From: Conchiformibius kuhniae DSM 17694
Lineage (GTDB): Bacteria > Pseudomonadota > Gammaproteobacteria > Burkholderiales > Neisseriaceae
Direction of reading: 5' to 3'
Assembly (NCBI RefSeq): GCF_000428785.1
Contig: NZ_KE386799.1
Span: 33,081-97,080, forward strand
DNA length: 64,000 bases
The notes below the pieces were generated by a model. That model was not told where the DNA came from. It saw only the letters and a program-made list of their open reading frames with translations, and did no database searches. The translations under genes and the position numbers were made by a program. The stretch's first letter is position 1, and the number at the start of each line of letters is the position of its first letter. Positions 16,259-24,874 of the stretch are shown piece after piece.

Positions 16259-17470
16259 TCAGCCGCGCCGCCACACCTGCGGCGACAGCAGCGACAACAA
16301 CGCCAATCCCGACACCGTACACGCCAACATCATGCCGCCCATCACCTGTGCCGTGCCGTTGTGCAGCGTGGTGGCGAGCAGCGCCGCACCCGCGCCCGCC
16401 AACGATGCCGTTGCCAACAACAGCGCATTGGCACTACCGCCGTTTTCACGGAAAAATTCCATAAACAATGCCTGTGTGTTCGCCACCACAAAGCCCTGCG
16501 TGCCGACCGATACCATCGCACACGCCAACAAGCCCGCCGCAGACGGCAGCGCACCGCCCCACGTCATCGCCGCCAATGCCGTGTTTGCCGACAACTGCAC
16601 GGCAATGCCCGTCAGCAAAATGCTTTCCGGCGGGCTGCCGCGCCGCAACCGCCATGCGGTGGTACGGTTAAACAGCGCCATCATGCCGATGTTGCCCGCA
16701 AACGCCCAAGCGTATTGGTGCGGGGTCAAGCCGTATAACTGCATGTACACAAACGGCGATTCCGTTAAGAATACCAGCATGGACGAAAACGAAGCCGCCT
16801 GAAAACACAAAAAACCCAAAGCCGGACGGGTTGCCAGCACGTTGCGGTAACGCGCCAGCACCACGCGCAAAATATCGCGGGTAAACGGCTCGGCGGTTTT
16901 GTGTTTCGGCAAAAAACGCACCAGTAAAGCGCACACCAACGCCGCATAAGCCAGCAAAAACACAAACACCAGCCGCCAGCCGCCCAAAGTTTGCAGCCCC
17001 GCGCCAATCATCGGCGCGAGCGAGGGCGCAGCCATCATGATGATGCCAATCAGCGCAAACATTTGCGCCGCTTCGCGCCCCTGATAATTGTCGCGCACCA
17101 CCGCGCCGACCACCACCGATGCCATGCCCGCGCCCACCGCCTGCACCACCCGCAACAGCAAAAGCTGCGGCGCGGTTTGCACCAATACCAGCCCCGCGCT
17201 GCCGAGCATGTACACCGTCAAACCCGCCACCGCCAGATTTTTCCGCCCCTTGATGTCGGCGAGCGAACCGCCGAGCAATTGCCCGAATGCCACACCCAAA
17301 ATAAAGCTGCCCAAACTTTTTTCAATATAATGAATGTCGGCGCGTAAATCCTGCGCGATTTGCGGCAGTGCGGGCAGATACGCGTCCACCGAAAACGGCA
17401 TCACCGCCACCAGCATGGCGAGCAAAAACGCCATTTGGCGGTCGGAAAGCGGACGGGGCAGGTTGCTCAT
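16259..17470 (-). CDS. Bcr/CflA family multidrug efflux MFS transporter
   Basis: Inner-membrane proton-driven drug exporter of the major facilitator superfamily. About 403 residues with twelve hydrophobic segments. The family signature after the first helix (MPFSVDAYLPALPQIAQDL) and the loop 2-3 motif (GGSLADIKGRKN) are present, as is the motif around TM5 (APMIGAGLQTLGGWR). Start ATG 17470 (MSNLPRPLSDRQ) has GGAGAAA upstream; the longer frame adds an unlikely leader running into the tRNA terminator. Substrate cannot be read from sequence. Confidence 0.88.
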   Translation of the reverse strand: MSNLPRPLSDRQMAFLLAMLVAVMPFSVDAYLPALPQIAQDLRADIHYIEKSLGSFILGVAFGQLLGGSLADIKGRKNLAVAGLTVYMLGSAGLVLVQTAPQLLLLRVVQAVGAGMASVVVGAVVRDNYQGREAAQMFALIGIIMMAAPSLAPMIGAGLQTLGGWRLVFVFLLAYAALVCALLVRFLPKHKTAEPFTRDILRVVLARYRNVLATRPALGFLCFQAASFSSMLVFLTESPFVYMQLYGLTPHQYAWAFAGNIGMMALFNRTTAWRLRRGSPPESILLTGIAVQLSANTALAAMTWGGALPSAAGLLACAMVSVGTQGFVVANTQALFMEFFRENGGSANALLLATASLAGAGAALLATTLHNGTAQVMGGMMLACTVSGLALLSLLSPQVWRRG

Positions 17471-17480
17471 GGCTTTCTCC

Positions 17481-17518
17481 AAAAAAATCAGGCAGCCCAA
17501 CAAATAAGGCTGCCTGAA
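17481..17518 (-). terminator. tRNA-Pro terminator formed by an inverted pair of uptake sequences
   Basis: TCAGGCAGCC (17488-17497) pairs with GGCTGCCTGA (17508-17517) around a 10-nt loop, with a T7 tail on the minus strand. The right arm is an intact AGGCTGCCTGAA (17507-17518). It lies 4 nt after the tRNA, a typical Neisseriaceae use of uptake words as terminators. Confidence 0.85.
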
Positions 17519-17522
17519 AAAT

Positions 17523-17599
<77 letters not shown>

Positions 17600-17646
17600 T
17601 AAAGATGCGTATTATACGGGCTGTTATCCGTTTTGACAAGACCTGT

Positions 17647-18621
17647 TTAGCGGCGGCGGCGCGAACCGGGCAATGCCATGTCCGCCCACTTCATCACGCC
17701 CGCCACTTCTGCCGGATTGAGTTCGTAAAACTGTCCGCGTTTCAAACGCTTGGGCAGCGCAATCGGCCCGAAGCCCACGCGCACCAAACGGCTGACGGTC
17801 AAACCGAAATGCTCAAAAATCCGCCGCACCTCGCGGTTGCGCCCCTCTTTAATCACCACATGATACCAACGGTTTGCGCCCTCGCCGCCCTGTTCGCGGA
17901 TACGCGCCAAACGCGCTTCGCCGTCTTCCAGCATCACGCCTTCTTCGGTGAGTTGGCGCAGTTGCTCCGCGTCCAAACCGCCCAACACGCGCACGGCGTA
18001 TTCGCGTTCCACTTCAAAACGCGGGTGGGCGAAACGCTGCACCAGCTCGCCGGAAGTGGTCAAAATCATCAGCCCGCAGGTGTTGATGTCCAGCCGCCCG
18101 ATGGCGACCCAACGGCTGCTCGCCGCCTGCGGCAAACGGTCAAACACGCTCACGCGCCCTTGTGGGTCATCGCGGGAAACGATTTCGCCTTCCTGTTTGT
18201 AATACAAGATGATGCGCGGCAAACGGTCGGGCCATTTCAGCTTAATCGCGCTGCCTTTTACCGTTACTTGGTCATCGGGCGACACTTTGTCGCCCAGCGA
18301 TGCGGTGCGCCCGTTGACGGCGACCCAGCCGTTTTCAATCCACGCTTCCATTTCGCGGCGCGAACCGACACCCGAAGCCGCCAGAGCTTTTTGCAGGCGC
18401 ACGGGTTCCATGCGCGACAAATCGCCGCGTTGTTCGCGCAAGTCGCGGGAACGGTTTTGGATTTTTTGGTTCGGCGCGCGCACGGCGAGTTTTTTGGCGC
18501 GGGTGGTGCGGGTTTTCGGCGCGGCGGTTTCGGGACGCGGCGCGGCGGCAGACGGGCGGCGGGCGGATTTTTTGCCGCCGCCGTCCCGAAATTCGCGTTT
18601 GGTTTTGATTTTGTTTTTCAT
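17647..18621 (-). CDS. rluB: 23S rRNA pseudouridine synthase RluB
   Basis: Makes a pseudouridine in 23S rRNA helix 80 (position 2605 in E. coli). 324 residues: a basic, Ala/Arg/Lys-rich N-terminal extension of about 70 residues, then an S4 RNA-binding domain (RLQKALAASGVGSRREMEAWI). The RsuA-type catalytic domain follows, with GRLDINTCGL carrying the catalytic Asp (near residue 177) and EGRNREVRRIFEHFG. Basic tail GSRRRR. It is last in a run scpB, DUF7336-like gene, rluB, with a 19-nt gap to the gene before; scpB-rluB linkage is widespread. Confidence 0.92.
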   Translation of the reverse strand: MKNKIKTKREFRDGGGKKSARRPSAAAPRPETAAPKTRTTRAKKLAVRAPNQKIQNRSRDLREQRGDLSRMEPVRLQKALAASGVGSRREMEAWIENGWVAVNGRTASLGDKVSPDDQVTVKGSAIKLKWPDRLPRIILYYKQEGEIVSRDDPQGRVSVFDRLPQAASSRWVAIGRLDINTCGLMILTTSGELVQRFAHPRFEVEREYAVRVLGGLDAEQLRQLTEEGVMLEDGEARLARIREQGGEGANRWYHVVIKEGRNREVRRIFEHFGLTVSRLVRVGFGPIALPKRLKRGQFYELNPAEVAGVMKWADMALPGSRRRR

Positions 18622-18640
18622 TGTATTGATTTGTTTGGAT

Positions 18641-18862
18641 TTAAGATGGGTCGCCGAAACCTTCCTGCCAATGGATTTTGTTCAATTCGTATTCGTCAAT
18701 GTGAAAACCATCGGGATAATCGCGGAAGCCCGGTTGCGACAACAACGCGGTTTTGGCAGCTTCGGCGGCGGCGATATCGGTGAACACGCCTATCATTTTA
18801 ACATCTTCATAATAATCGTCTTCTTCGGGACGGACATGATGCAAGACGTAAACGCTGTTCAT
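18641..18862 (-). CDS. Small DUF7336-like protein
   Basis: 73 residues. The C-terminal block GFRDYPDGFHIDEYELN followed by W-QEGF, plus KMIGVFTDIAAAEAA, matches a family of about 75-residue proteins (DUF7336) found sporadically in bacteria and of unknown role. The ATG overlaps the scpB stop by 4 nt (ATGA), so translation is coupled. rluB follows after 19 nt. The linkage to chromosome-segregation and rRNA-modification genes gives no functional clue. Confidence 0.75.
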   Translation of the reverse strand: MNSVYVLHHVRPEEDDYYEDVKMIGVFTDIAAAEAAKTALLSQPGFRDYPDGFHIDEYELNKIHWQEGFGDPS

Positions 18863-19401
18863 GTATCGGTTTCCTCATCTGAAAAGACTGCGCCCAAATC
18901 GGCAAGCGGCGGCAGTTCGTCCAAGCCGTTCAAGCCGAAATCGCTTAAAAACGCGGCGGTGGTCGCCCACAAAGTCGGTTTGCCGATGCTGTCGCGCTGC
19001 CCTGCGGCGGCAATCCAGCCGCGTTCCTGCAAGACCTGCATCACGTTCTGCGACACGGACACGCCGCGCACGGCTTCAATGTCGCCGCGCGTAACCGGTT
19101 GTTTATACGCAATCACCGCCAAAGTTTCCAACACGGCGCGGGAATAACGCGGCGGACGCTGCTGCTGCCATTGTCCCAATCGGGAAAAAGCCTCCGCGCA
19201 CACTCGGAAACGCCAGCCTGCCGCCGTTTGCTCCAAGGTTAAGGCACGGTTTTGCCAATGTTTTTGCAAATCGTGCAGATGCGCCCGCACTGCTTCCCGC
19301 GACAAGGGCGGTTCGCACAGGCGGCACAAGGCGGCTTCGCCAAGCGGTTCGGCACTGGTAAGCAAGGCGGCTTCCAGCAGCAGGGGCGGCGGCAACGGCA
19401 T
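18859..19401 (-). CDS. scpB: Segregation and condensation protein ScpB
   Basis: Kleisin-associated subunit of the SMC-ScpAB condensin complex. 180 residues with two winged-helix domains. The conserved block ALETLAVIAYKQPVTRGDIE, then VRGVSV and the RGWIAAAGQRDSIGKPTLW segment, is clear. No scpA is adjacent in the window. The stop overlaps the start of the next gene. The gene begins directly after the palindromic uptake sequence at 19403-19417. Confidence 0.93.
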   Translation of the reverse strand: MPLPPPLLLEAALLTSAEPLGEAALCRLCEPPLSREAVRAHLHDLQKHWQNRALTLEQTAAGWRFRVCAEAFSRLGQWQQQRPPRYSRAVLETLAVIAYKQPVTRGDIEAVRGVSVSQNVMQVLQERGWIAAAGQRDSIGKPTLWATTAAFLSDFGLNGLDELPPLADLGAVFSDEETDT

Positions 19402-19402
19402 G

Positions 19403-19417
19403 TTCAGGCAGCCTGAA
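19403..19417. repeat. Palindromic DNA uptake sequence between lipoprotein gene and scpB
   Basis: TTCAGGCAGCCTGAA: contains AGGCAGCCTGAA on plus and AGGCTGCCTGAA on minus. It sits 2 nt after the end of the upstream lipoprotein gene and 2 nt before the scpB start codon on the same strand. Confidence 0.8.
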
Positions 19418-19419
19418 AA

Positions 19420-20085
19420 TCAACGCCGTCTGCGCCCGCCACCGAAGCGGCTGCCGGACGGTTTTTGATGATTGCTGTAGCCCTGCTGGGTTTGGCGGTA
19501 TTGCTGCTGCGCGGGCTGGGCGGCGCGTTGGTCGGGCGACTGCTGCTGCGCGGGCGCGTTGGCAGGTACGAAAGGCTTGTTTTGCGGCGCGGTGGCGGCA
19601 GGTTTCGGCGGCGGAATTTGGCTGGGGTGTTTCGCCTGATAGTCTTTGTGGACGCGCTCCACGGCGGCGGTGGGTTTGGGCGCGGGTTCGTATTTGTTTT
19701 TATTCATGGCGTTGGCCGCCAAATAGCCCGCCGCCGCACCGAGTGCGCCATACAGCAGCCAACTGCCGGTGTCGGGGTCAAACGTGTATTGCTGGCCGTC
19801 CTTGCCCTGCACCACTTCGCCCGCTTTGGCGGCTGCCTGTGCTTCTTTGGGAATGGTGTTCGCCACTTCCGAAGCGGCAAGCTGGTACACCTGCGCCGCG
19901 CCGGAAGCGGCTTGTGCGCCAGCGTTTTGCACTTCGTTTTGCAGGCGTTTGATTTCGGCTTCTTGTTTTAGCAATTCAATTTTTTTATTGTTTTCCTGAA
20001 TTTGCTTGTCTTGTTCGTTTTGACCGCCGCCGCAGGCAGCCAGCGCCAGCAGCGTTGCTGCTGCCGTCAGAGAGAGTTTGTTCAT
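19420..20085 (-). CDS. Lipoprotein with coiled coil and Pro/Gln-rich basic tail
   Basis: 221 residues. Signal peptide with lipobox LAAC (residues 16-19) followed by GGGQ, so a lipid-anchored envelope protein. Residues 25-55 form a charged helix with heptads (QIQENNKKIELLKQEAEIKR). A helix-glycine segment LLYGALGAAAGYLAANAMN near 110-128 follows. The last 80 residues are low-complexity Pro/Ala/Gln-rich and end in GGGRRRR. No family is recognised with certainty; the arrangement recalls Neisseria lipoproteins of unknown role. The ATG has AAGGAAA upstream. Confidence 0.7.
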   Translation of the reverse strand: MNKLSLTAAATLLALAACGGGQNEQDKQIQENNKKIELLKQEAEIKRLQNEVQNAGAQAASGAAQVYQLAASEVANTIPKEAQAAAKAGEVVQGKDGQQYTFDPDTGSWLLYGALGAAAGYLAANAMNKNKYEPAPKPTAAVERVHKDYQAKHPSQIPPPKPAATAPQNKPFVPANAPAQQQSPDQRAAQPAQQQYRQTQQGYSNHQKPSGSRFGGGRRRR

Positions 20086-20268
20086 TGTGTTTCCTTAATT
20101 GATGTTGGTTGCAAATCTAAAGTCCGTTTGTCGTGCCGGAACGTTTTTTATCCGCCAAACAAGGCGGAAAACTGCGTCAATACTGCACGGAAAAGAGAAT
20201 ATGCAGCCCCATTCGGCATCATTGCCGCAAACCGAGCGGAAACATCATTGTAGCGGAAATCCCACGCT

Positions 20269-21117
20269 TTAGGGGTTTTGTGCAATATATTCGTTCAATT
20301 TTGCGACCGCATTATAATGATGAAAACGCGCATAAACACTCGTCTTATCGCGGTCTTTCAAATCAAACAGCGCATCGTGCCAATAAGCAATCAAAGCGCG
20401 GCGCACGCCGGGCAAGTGCAAAAATTCGGCAGCCGTTGCAAAGTCGCCGACAAAGTGTACGCATACCGCACGCGGCCAAGCGGTTTGATAATGTGCCGCC
20501 ACCGTTTTGCCGCCGTGTGCTGCCAACCAAACCGCCACTTCGTCAAAATCCAAAATCAAACAGTCGGTTAAAATCATGTGTTCGGTCGGACGGCTTTTGC
20601 GGTTCAATGTGGCAAATGCCACCTCATGCGGGCCGATGTTCAGCGTAAAATAACGCCCTCCCTCCGTTGCCGGAAACAAAACAAACGTCCAAGCGCCCTG
20701 ATATGCCAGCCAATGCGTCAAGCCCGCAAACACAAACAATTGCTGCAGATAATCGCGAAACGGCGCATCGTAAAACATACGGTCTACTTTGGGCTTGCCG
20801 ATAATTTCATCTTCATCAACGGCATGAAAAGCATCTGATGCTTCTTTCAGGCTGATGCGGAACAGCTCTTTTTGATGGGGCAGCCGCGTATTCAAACGGC
20901 TGCGGAACGCATAATGCAAACTGCGTTTTACCTTGCGCCAGTTGCGCACTTGGCGAAAATCCGCCAACTCCCACTTGCCCCAGTGCTTGTACGGCTCGCT
21001 GTGGTTGATTTCTTTCAGACGTTTAAACGGCGGATAGTCGCTGCCACCGATTTTCAAGCTGTCGCAGTTTGGCGAAACCAAAACATAAACATAGCCTTGT
21101 GTATCAGTTGCCACCAT
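20269..21117 (-). CDS. GIY-YIG superfamily (T5orf172/MUG113-like) protein
   Basis: 282 residues. The N-terminal 95 residues fit the T5orf172-type GIY-YIG domain: GYVYVLVSP, LKIGGSDYPP, RLKEINHSEP, then a helical part and KELFRISLKEA with the expected late glutamate. The remaining 190 residues (VDRMFYDAPFRDYLQQLF onward, several tryptophans) are not recognised. It could be a nuclease or a regulator of phage or mobile-element origin. The start at 21117 overlaps the 3' end of ylqF by 14 nt, so translation is probably coupled. Base composition is somewhat less GC-rich than ylqF. Confidence 0.6.
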   Translation of the reverse strand: MVATDTQGYVYVLVSPNCDSLKIGGSDYPPFKRLKEINHSEPYKHWGKWELADFRQVRNWRKVKRSLHYAFRSRLNTRLPHQKELFRISLKEASDAFHAVDEDEIIGKPKVDRMFYDAPFRDYLQQLFVFAGLTHWLAYQGAWTFVLFPATEGGRYFTLNIGPHEVAFATLNRKSRPTEHMILTDCLILDFDEVAVWLAAHGGKTVAAHYQTAWPRAVCVHFVGDFATAAEFLHLPGVRRALIAYWHDALFDLKDRDKTSVYARFHHYNAVAKLNEYIAQNP

Positions 21118-22039
21118 TTCCCTTTCGCGCCGCTTTTTTCGCTTCGCGTTCGGCTTTCAATTCCGCCTCGCGCCGTTGCGCCGTTTTCAGCCAGCCTGCC
21201 CATTGCTGCGGCGTTTCCAGCGTGATGCGCCCGATGTGTCCGCCGCGAAAATCCACCAACACCCGTTCCGCCGCTTTCTGATAATTCACCCGTCCGCCAC
21301 CGAGCAGCGCACCGCATTTTTGCGCCACCCATTCCAGCCACGCCACATCGTCCCAATGGCTGCTCGGGTCTTTGTCGGCGGCATAACGCGCCTGCAAAAG
21401 CGGCAGATAATGACGGCGCAAATAATCCAGCAACACCAAAGCCACTTCCTCTTCGTCCAGCGCATTGCGCCCCACCGCGCCGCTTGCCGCCAAATTATAA
21501 CCACCTTGTTCCACAATGATTTTCGGCCACAACATTCCGGGCGTGTCGTACAGCCAGAAATCATCGGCGAGAAACAAACGCTGTTCCGCTTTGGTAATGC
21601 CCGGTTCGTTACCGGTTTTGGCGGATTTTTTGCCAATCATACCGTTGATTAAAGTGGATTTTCCCACATTCGGAATCCCGCAAATCAACACCCGCAACGG
21701 CTTGTCCAAACCACTGCGCTGCGGCAGCAGCTCGCGGCAGGTGCGACTGATTTTGGCGGCTGCCTGATTGTCGGACGCGTCCAAAGCCAAAGCGCGGGTT
21801 TGCGCCTGCGCCTGATAATGCGCCAGCCACAATGCCGTGCGCTCCGGGTCGGCAAGGTCTTGTTTGTTGAGAATATTCAGCTTCGGCTTGCCGCGTGCAA
21901 GCTGCGCCAGCAGGGGATTGCTGCTGGAAGCGGGCAAACGCGCGTCCAGCATTTCAATCACCATATCAATGTTTTTCATGCGTTCGGCGATGGCCTTTTT
22001 CGCCTTGTTCATGTGTCCGGGAAACCATTGAATCGCCAT
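21104..22039 (-). CDS. ylqF: Ribosome biogenesis GTPase YlqF/RbgA
   Basis: Assembly factor for the 50S subunit. The circularly permuted GTPase order is visible: G4 LNKQD near residue 58, then G1 GIPNVGKSTLI near 118, a G2 threonine in GITKAEQ and G3 DTPGM near 165. The C-terminal domain ends in a lysine- and glutamate-rich helix. 311 residues, normal for the family. Begins MAIQWFPGHMNKA, the typical YlqF N-terminus. The downstream GIY-YIG gene overlaps its end. Confidence 0.94.
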   Translation of the reverse strand: MAIQWFPGHMNKAKKAIAERMKNIDMVIEMLDARLPASSSNPLLAQLARGKPKLNILNKQDLADPERTALWLAHYQAQAQTRALALDASDNQAAAKISRTCRELLPQRSGLDKPLRVLICGIPNVGKSTLINGMIGKKSAKTGNEPGITKAEQRLFLADDFWLYDTPGMLWPKIIVEQGGYNLAASGAVGRNALDEEEVALVLLDYLRRHYLPLLQARYAADKDPSSHWDDVAWLEWVAQKCGALLGGGRVNYQKAAERVLVDFRGGHIGRITLETPQQWAGWLKTAQRREAELKAEREAKKAARKGNGGN

Positions 22040-22054
22040 AATGTTTTACCAAGC

Positions 22055-22088
22055 AAAAAAATGCGCATACCCGATTACGGATATGCGC
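22055..22088 (-). terminator. Terminator of the sensory operon
   Basis: GCGCATA-C-CCG / CGG-A-TATGCGC hairpin (22063-22088) followed on the minus strand by T7. It lies about 170 nt after the stop of the CheY-like gene and just before ylqF. The remaining interval up to 22257 has no gene; it is AT-rich with a short purine-rich stretch. Confidence 0.7.
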
Positions 22089-22257
22089 CAAGTCTACAAA
22101 GGAGAAATAGAGGAGAAATATCCCGCCGCATCACTGCAACGGAACGCAGCCATTATGCGGCATTTGGCGCAAAGGTGTCAAATCAAGATTTGCCCCATTT
22201 GTATTATTTTTTTATAAGAAACATCAAGATTTGTTAAACCGAAGCCGTCATGCGCCC

Positions 22258-22650
22258 TCAGCCCTTGCCCGTTTGCTTCATGCGCTGATGATTTTGCAGC
22301 AATTTGGTAAACGCCAAAATCAATTGCTCTTCGGTAAACGGCTTGCAGATAAATCCGCGCGCGCCGTATTGCAAGGCACGCAAGCCCGTTTGGCGGTCGG
22401 ACAGCGCCGACACCACCAAAATGCTCACGTCCGAGCTCAACGCCCTGATGCGCTTGATGCACTCCAAACCGTCTACTTTGGGCATGGTCAAATCCATGGT
22501 AATCAAATCGGGGCGGTGCTGCATGAACAGCTCTACGGCTTCTTCGCCGTTGGACGCTGTGGCCACCACTTCAATTTGCATGCCTTCCATGCTGCGTTCA
22601 ATACGGTTGCGGATGATGTTTGAATCGTCCACAATCATCAGTTTAGCCAT
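22258..22650 (-). CDS. CheY-like single-domain response regulator
   Basis: 130 residues, a receiver domain only: acidic pair Asp8-Asp9 (MIVDDSN), phosphoacceptor Asp53 (LITMDLTMPKVDG), the switch residue in LVVSALS and Lys in FICKPFTEEQL. There is no output domain, so it would act by protein contact, as CheY or PilG/PilH-type proteins do. It is last in a three-gene operon, 15 nt after the CheA-like kinase gene. The kinase is its presumed phosphodonor. No flagellar switch genes occur in the window; type IV pili (pilT, pilU) are present at 44-46 kb. Confidence 0.93.
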   Translation of the reverse strand: MAKLMIVDDSNIIRNRIERSMEGMQIEVVATASNGEEAVELFMQHRPDLITMDLTMPKVDGLECIKRIRALSSDVSILVVSALSDRQTGLRALQYGARGFICKPFTEEQLILAFTKLLQNHQRMKQTGKG

Positions 22651-22665
22651 ATTTGTTGCCCCGTA

Positions 22666-24846
22666 TTATGGTTTTGCCTTCGGAAACTTGATGCTGAAGC
22701 GGGTGTATTGGTGTTTGGCAGTGGCGATATTCATCTTGCCGCCCATCTGATGCACGGTTTCTTTGATGATGCCCATGCCCACACCTTTGCCGGCATCTTC
22801 GCCCGCTTCTTCAACGGTGGAGAAACCGTCGCCCAACATCAGCACCAGCAGTTGGTTTTTGCTCAAATTCGCCGCTTGTTCTTCGGTGTATTGGCCGTTT
22901 GCCACCGCTTTGGCGCGAATCGCGTCAAAATCAATGCCGTTGCCGTCGTCTTCTGCCACCAAAACCAGATGTTTTTTGTCTTTGTCTTCGCTGATGCTCA
23001 GCTTCAGGCGTCCGATTTCCGATTTTTTGCGGGCTTGGCGCACATCGGGCGTTTCGATGCCGTGAATCACCGCATTGCGCAAAATCTGCATGGCAATGTC
23101 CTGCACGGCCTGCCATTGTTTGCCCGTTACCCCGTTTTCGCGGTCGAAGCCCTGCACCAGCAAGGAAACTTTTTTGCCCGAGCGTTCGGCGATGTCGGCA
23201 ACAAAACGTTGCAAATGCAGCGATTGGGCGTGGGCAAACTGCACCGAAGCGGGCGCGTTGGCGAGCAGTTTTTCTTTCAGGCGTTTGTCTTGGTTGCCTT
23301 GGCTGCGGTTCAGACGCTCGCTGTAGTTGTCCAAAATGTCCACCAAGCGGTACAAATCCTCCAGCAGCACCACCATGCCCAAAAAGTCCTGACCGCTCAG
23401 GCTGCTTTGGCGGCGCAGCAGGGTTAGGGTGTCTTCCACCGTTTCGCAGATGTCCACCATGCGGTTCAGGTGCAGGGCGGAAGCTTCGCCTTTGATGCTG
23501 TGGATGCCGCGCCCGATGTAATTGACTTTGCTCTTCAGCTCCATTTGTCCGGTTTCGGGCGATTTGAGTACGGTGTTGATTTCTTCCAAACGCTCTTTGC
23601 TGACGCGGATGAAGTTGTCCAACACCATGCCGTCGGTGTTCAAAATGGTGTTGAGCATTTCCAGTTCGCGTTTTTCCTGCTCTTTTTGCGCTTCCAAGCT
23701 CGATTGCAGCATCACGGTTTCGGTGCTGTCCACCACGTTTACCAAAACGCGTTCGATGGTGCCGTTGTTGGTTACGCGGAAAAATTTGAAATCCAAATAT
23801 TTCGGCACGGTTTCGCCTTCGGGAACGAATGCGATGCGGTGCAGGGGGTTGAGGTCTTCAATCAGGTCTTCGACCACCCAGTCGCTGTAAAGCTGTTCGA
23901 CAAAAATCCGTGTGGTTTCCAAGTCGCTTTCGGGAACGAGTCCGGAAATCACGTCGAGAAAGTTTTTGCCGCCGATGTCTTTCTGCCCCAAGATTTCTTC
24001 CAAGCGTGCGGAATATTCGTGTCCGATGGAAAATTCTTTGTCGAGCAAAAACAAGCCTTCGCGCACGGACGACATGATTTCGCCCATTTCGCGGTTGGCG
24101 ATTTCGAGCAGTTCGTCGCTTTCTGCCAAGCGGCGCAGCGCCCCGAAGACGATGAGTCCGAACAGGGCAAATGCCAAGACGATGCCGAATAATTGAAACC
24201 GCTCCCATGTGGTGGTTTCTTTGGCGATTTTTTCGTGCAGTACTTCGGTCAGATGCCCCGCTTCGGTCAGCAGTGCTTGGTTGTACAGGCGGGTGTATTC
24301 GACCAGATAGTTACTGGTTTGGGCGTTGAGGTAGCCTGCGCCGATGTCTTGCAGGTAGTTGTCGAGCAAGCCCAGATAGGGTGTCCAGTAGGTATCGAGC
24401 TTGTCGATGTAGCCGCGCATTTTCGGGTCTTGGCTCAGGTCGCTGCCGATGTGGGCGGACGTGCCGTTGGGCATGTGGATTTGTCCGCCGTTTTGCAGGG
24501 TTTGCAGGGCTTGTTGGAATTGGTCGCGGTATTGTTTGATTTCGCTGATGCGGTACAGGACTTCTTGGGGCAGTGCCGCCGTTGCCACGCGTCCGTCCGC
24601 AGTGGGGTTGGCGGCGAGCGCTTCTGCCAGATACAGGTCGGTGTCCATCAGGTTTTTGGACATTTGCTGTACCAATACGCCCTGACGGGCGGTGGCGTCG
24701 ATGATGAGGGCGTGGTTGGTGAAGTAGCGGGTGGCGAAAAAGCTGAACACCAGCAAGACGACGTTCAGTGCCAAGAATATGCCGATAAGCAACACCAAGG
24801 CACGGTATTTTTTGATGCTGCGGTTGAAAAAACGGCTGTTAAACAT
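22666..24846 (-). CDS. Membrane CheA-like histidine kinase (Hpt plus HATPase)
   Basis: 726 residues. A first transmembrane helix at about 16-40 is followed by a periplasmic helical domain starting ATARQGVLVQQMSKNLMDT, which resembles the PilJ/NarX-type N-terminal bundle, and a second helix at about 218-240. Next come a PAS-like region (GEIMSSVREGLFLLDKEF) and an Hpt-type domain with His449 in IHSIKGEASAL. The C-terminal HATPase has an N box NAVIHGIE near 590 and glycine boxes EDDGNGID and GKGVGMGI. Unlike chemotaxis CheA it ends after the ATPase and has no CheW-like domain. It lies between an MglB-like lipoprotein gene (28 nt before) and a CheY-like gene, suggesting that periplasmic ligand binding controls phosphorylation of that regulator. 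Confidence 0.88.
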   Translation of the reverse strand: MFNSRFFNRSIKKYRALVLLIGIFLALNVVLLVFSFFATRYFTNHALIIDATARQGVLVQQMSKNLMDTDLYLAEALAANPTADGRVATAALPQEVLYRISEIKQYRDQFQQALQTLQNGGQIHMPNGTSAHIGSDLSQDPKMRGYIDKLDTYWTPYLGLLDNYLQDIGAGYLNAQTSNYLVEYTRLYNQALLTEAGHLTEVLHEKIAKETTTWERFQLFGIVLAFALFGLIVFGALRRLAESDELLEIANREMGEIMSSVREGLFLLDKEFSIGHEYSARLEEILGQKDIGGKNFLDVISGLVPESDLETTRIFVEQLYSDWVVEDLIEDLNPLHRIAFVPEGETVPKYLDFKFFRVTNNGTIERVLVNVVDSTETVMLQSSLEAQKEQEKRELEMLNTILNTDGMVLDNFIRVSKERLEEINTVLKSPETGQMELKSKVNYIGRGIHSIKGEASALHLNRMVDICETVEDTLTLLRRQSSLSGQDFLGMVVLLEDLYRLVDILDNYSERLNRSQGNQDKRLKEKLLANAPASVQFAHAQSLHLQRFVADIAERSGKKVSLLVQGFDRENGVTGKQWQAVQDIAMQILRNAVIHGIETPDVRQARKKSEIGRLKLSISEDKDKKHLVLVAEDDGNGIDFDAIRAKAVANGQYTEEQAANLSKNQLLVLMLGDGFSTVEEAGEDAGKGVGMGIIKETVHQMGGKMNIATAKHQYTRFSIKFPKAKP

Positions 24847-24874
24847 AACAGTGGCCCTTTGGTTTTTGTATCAA

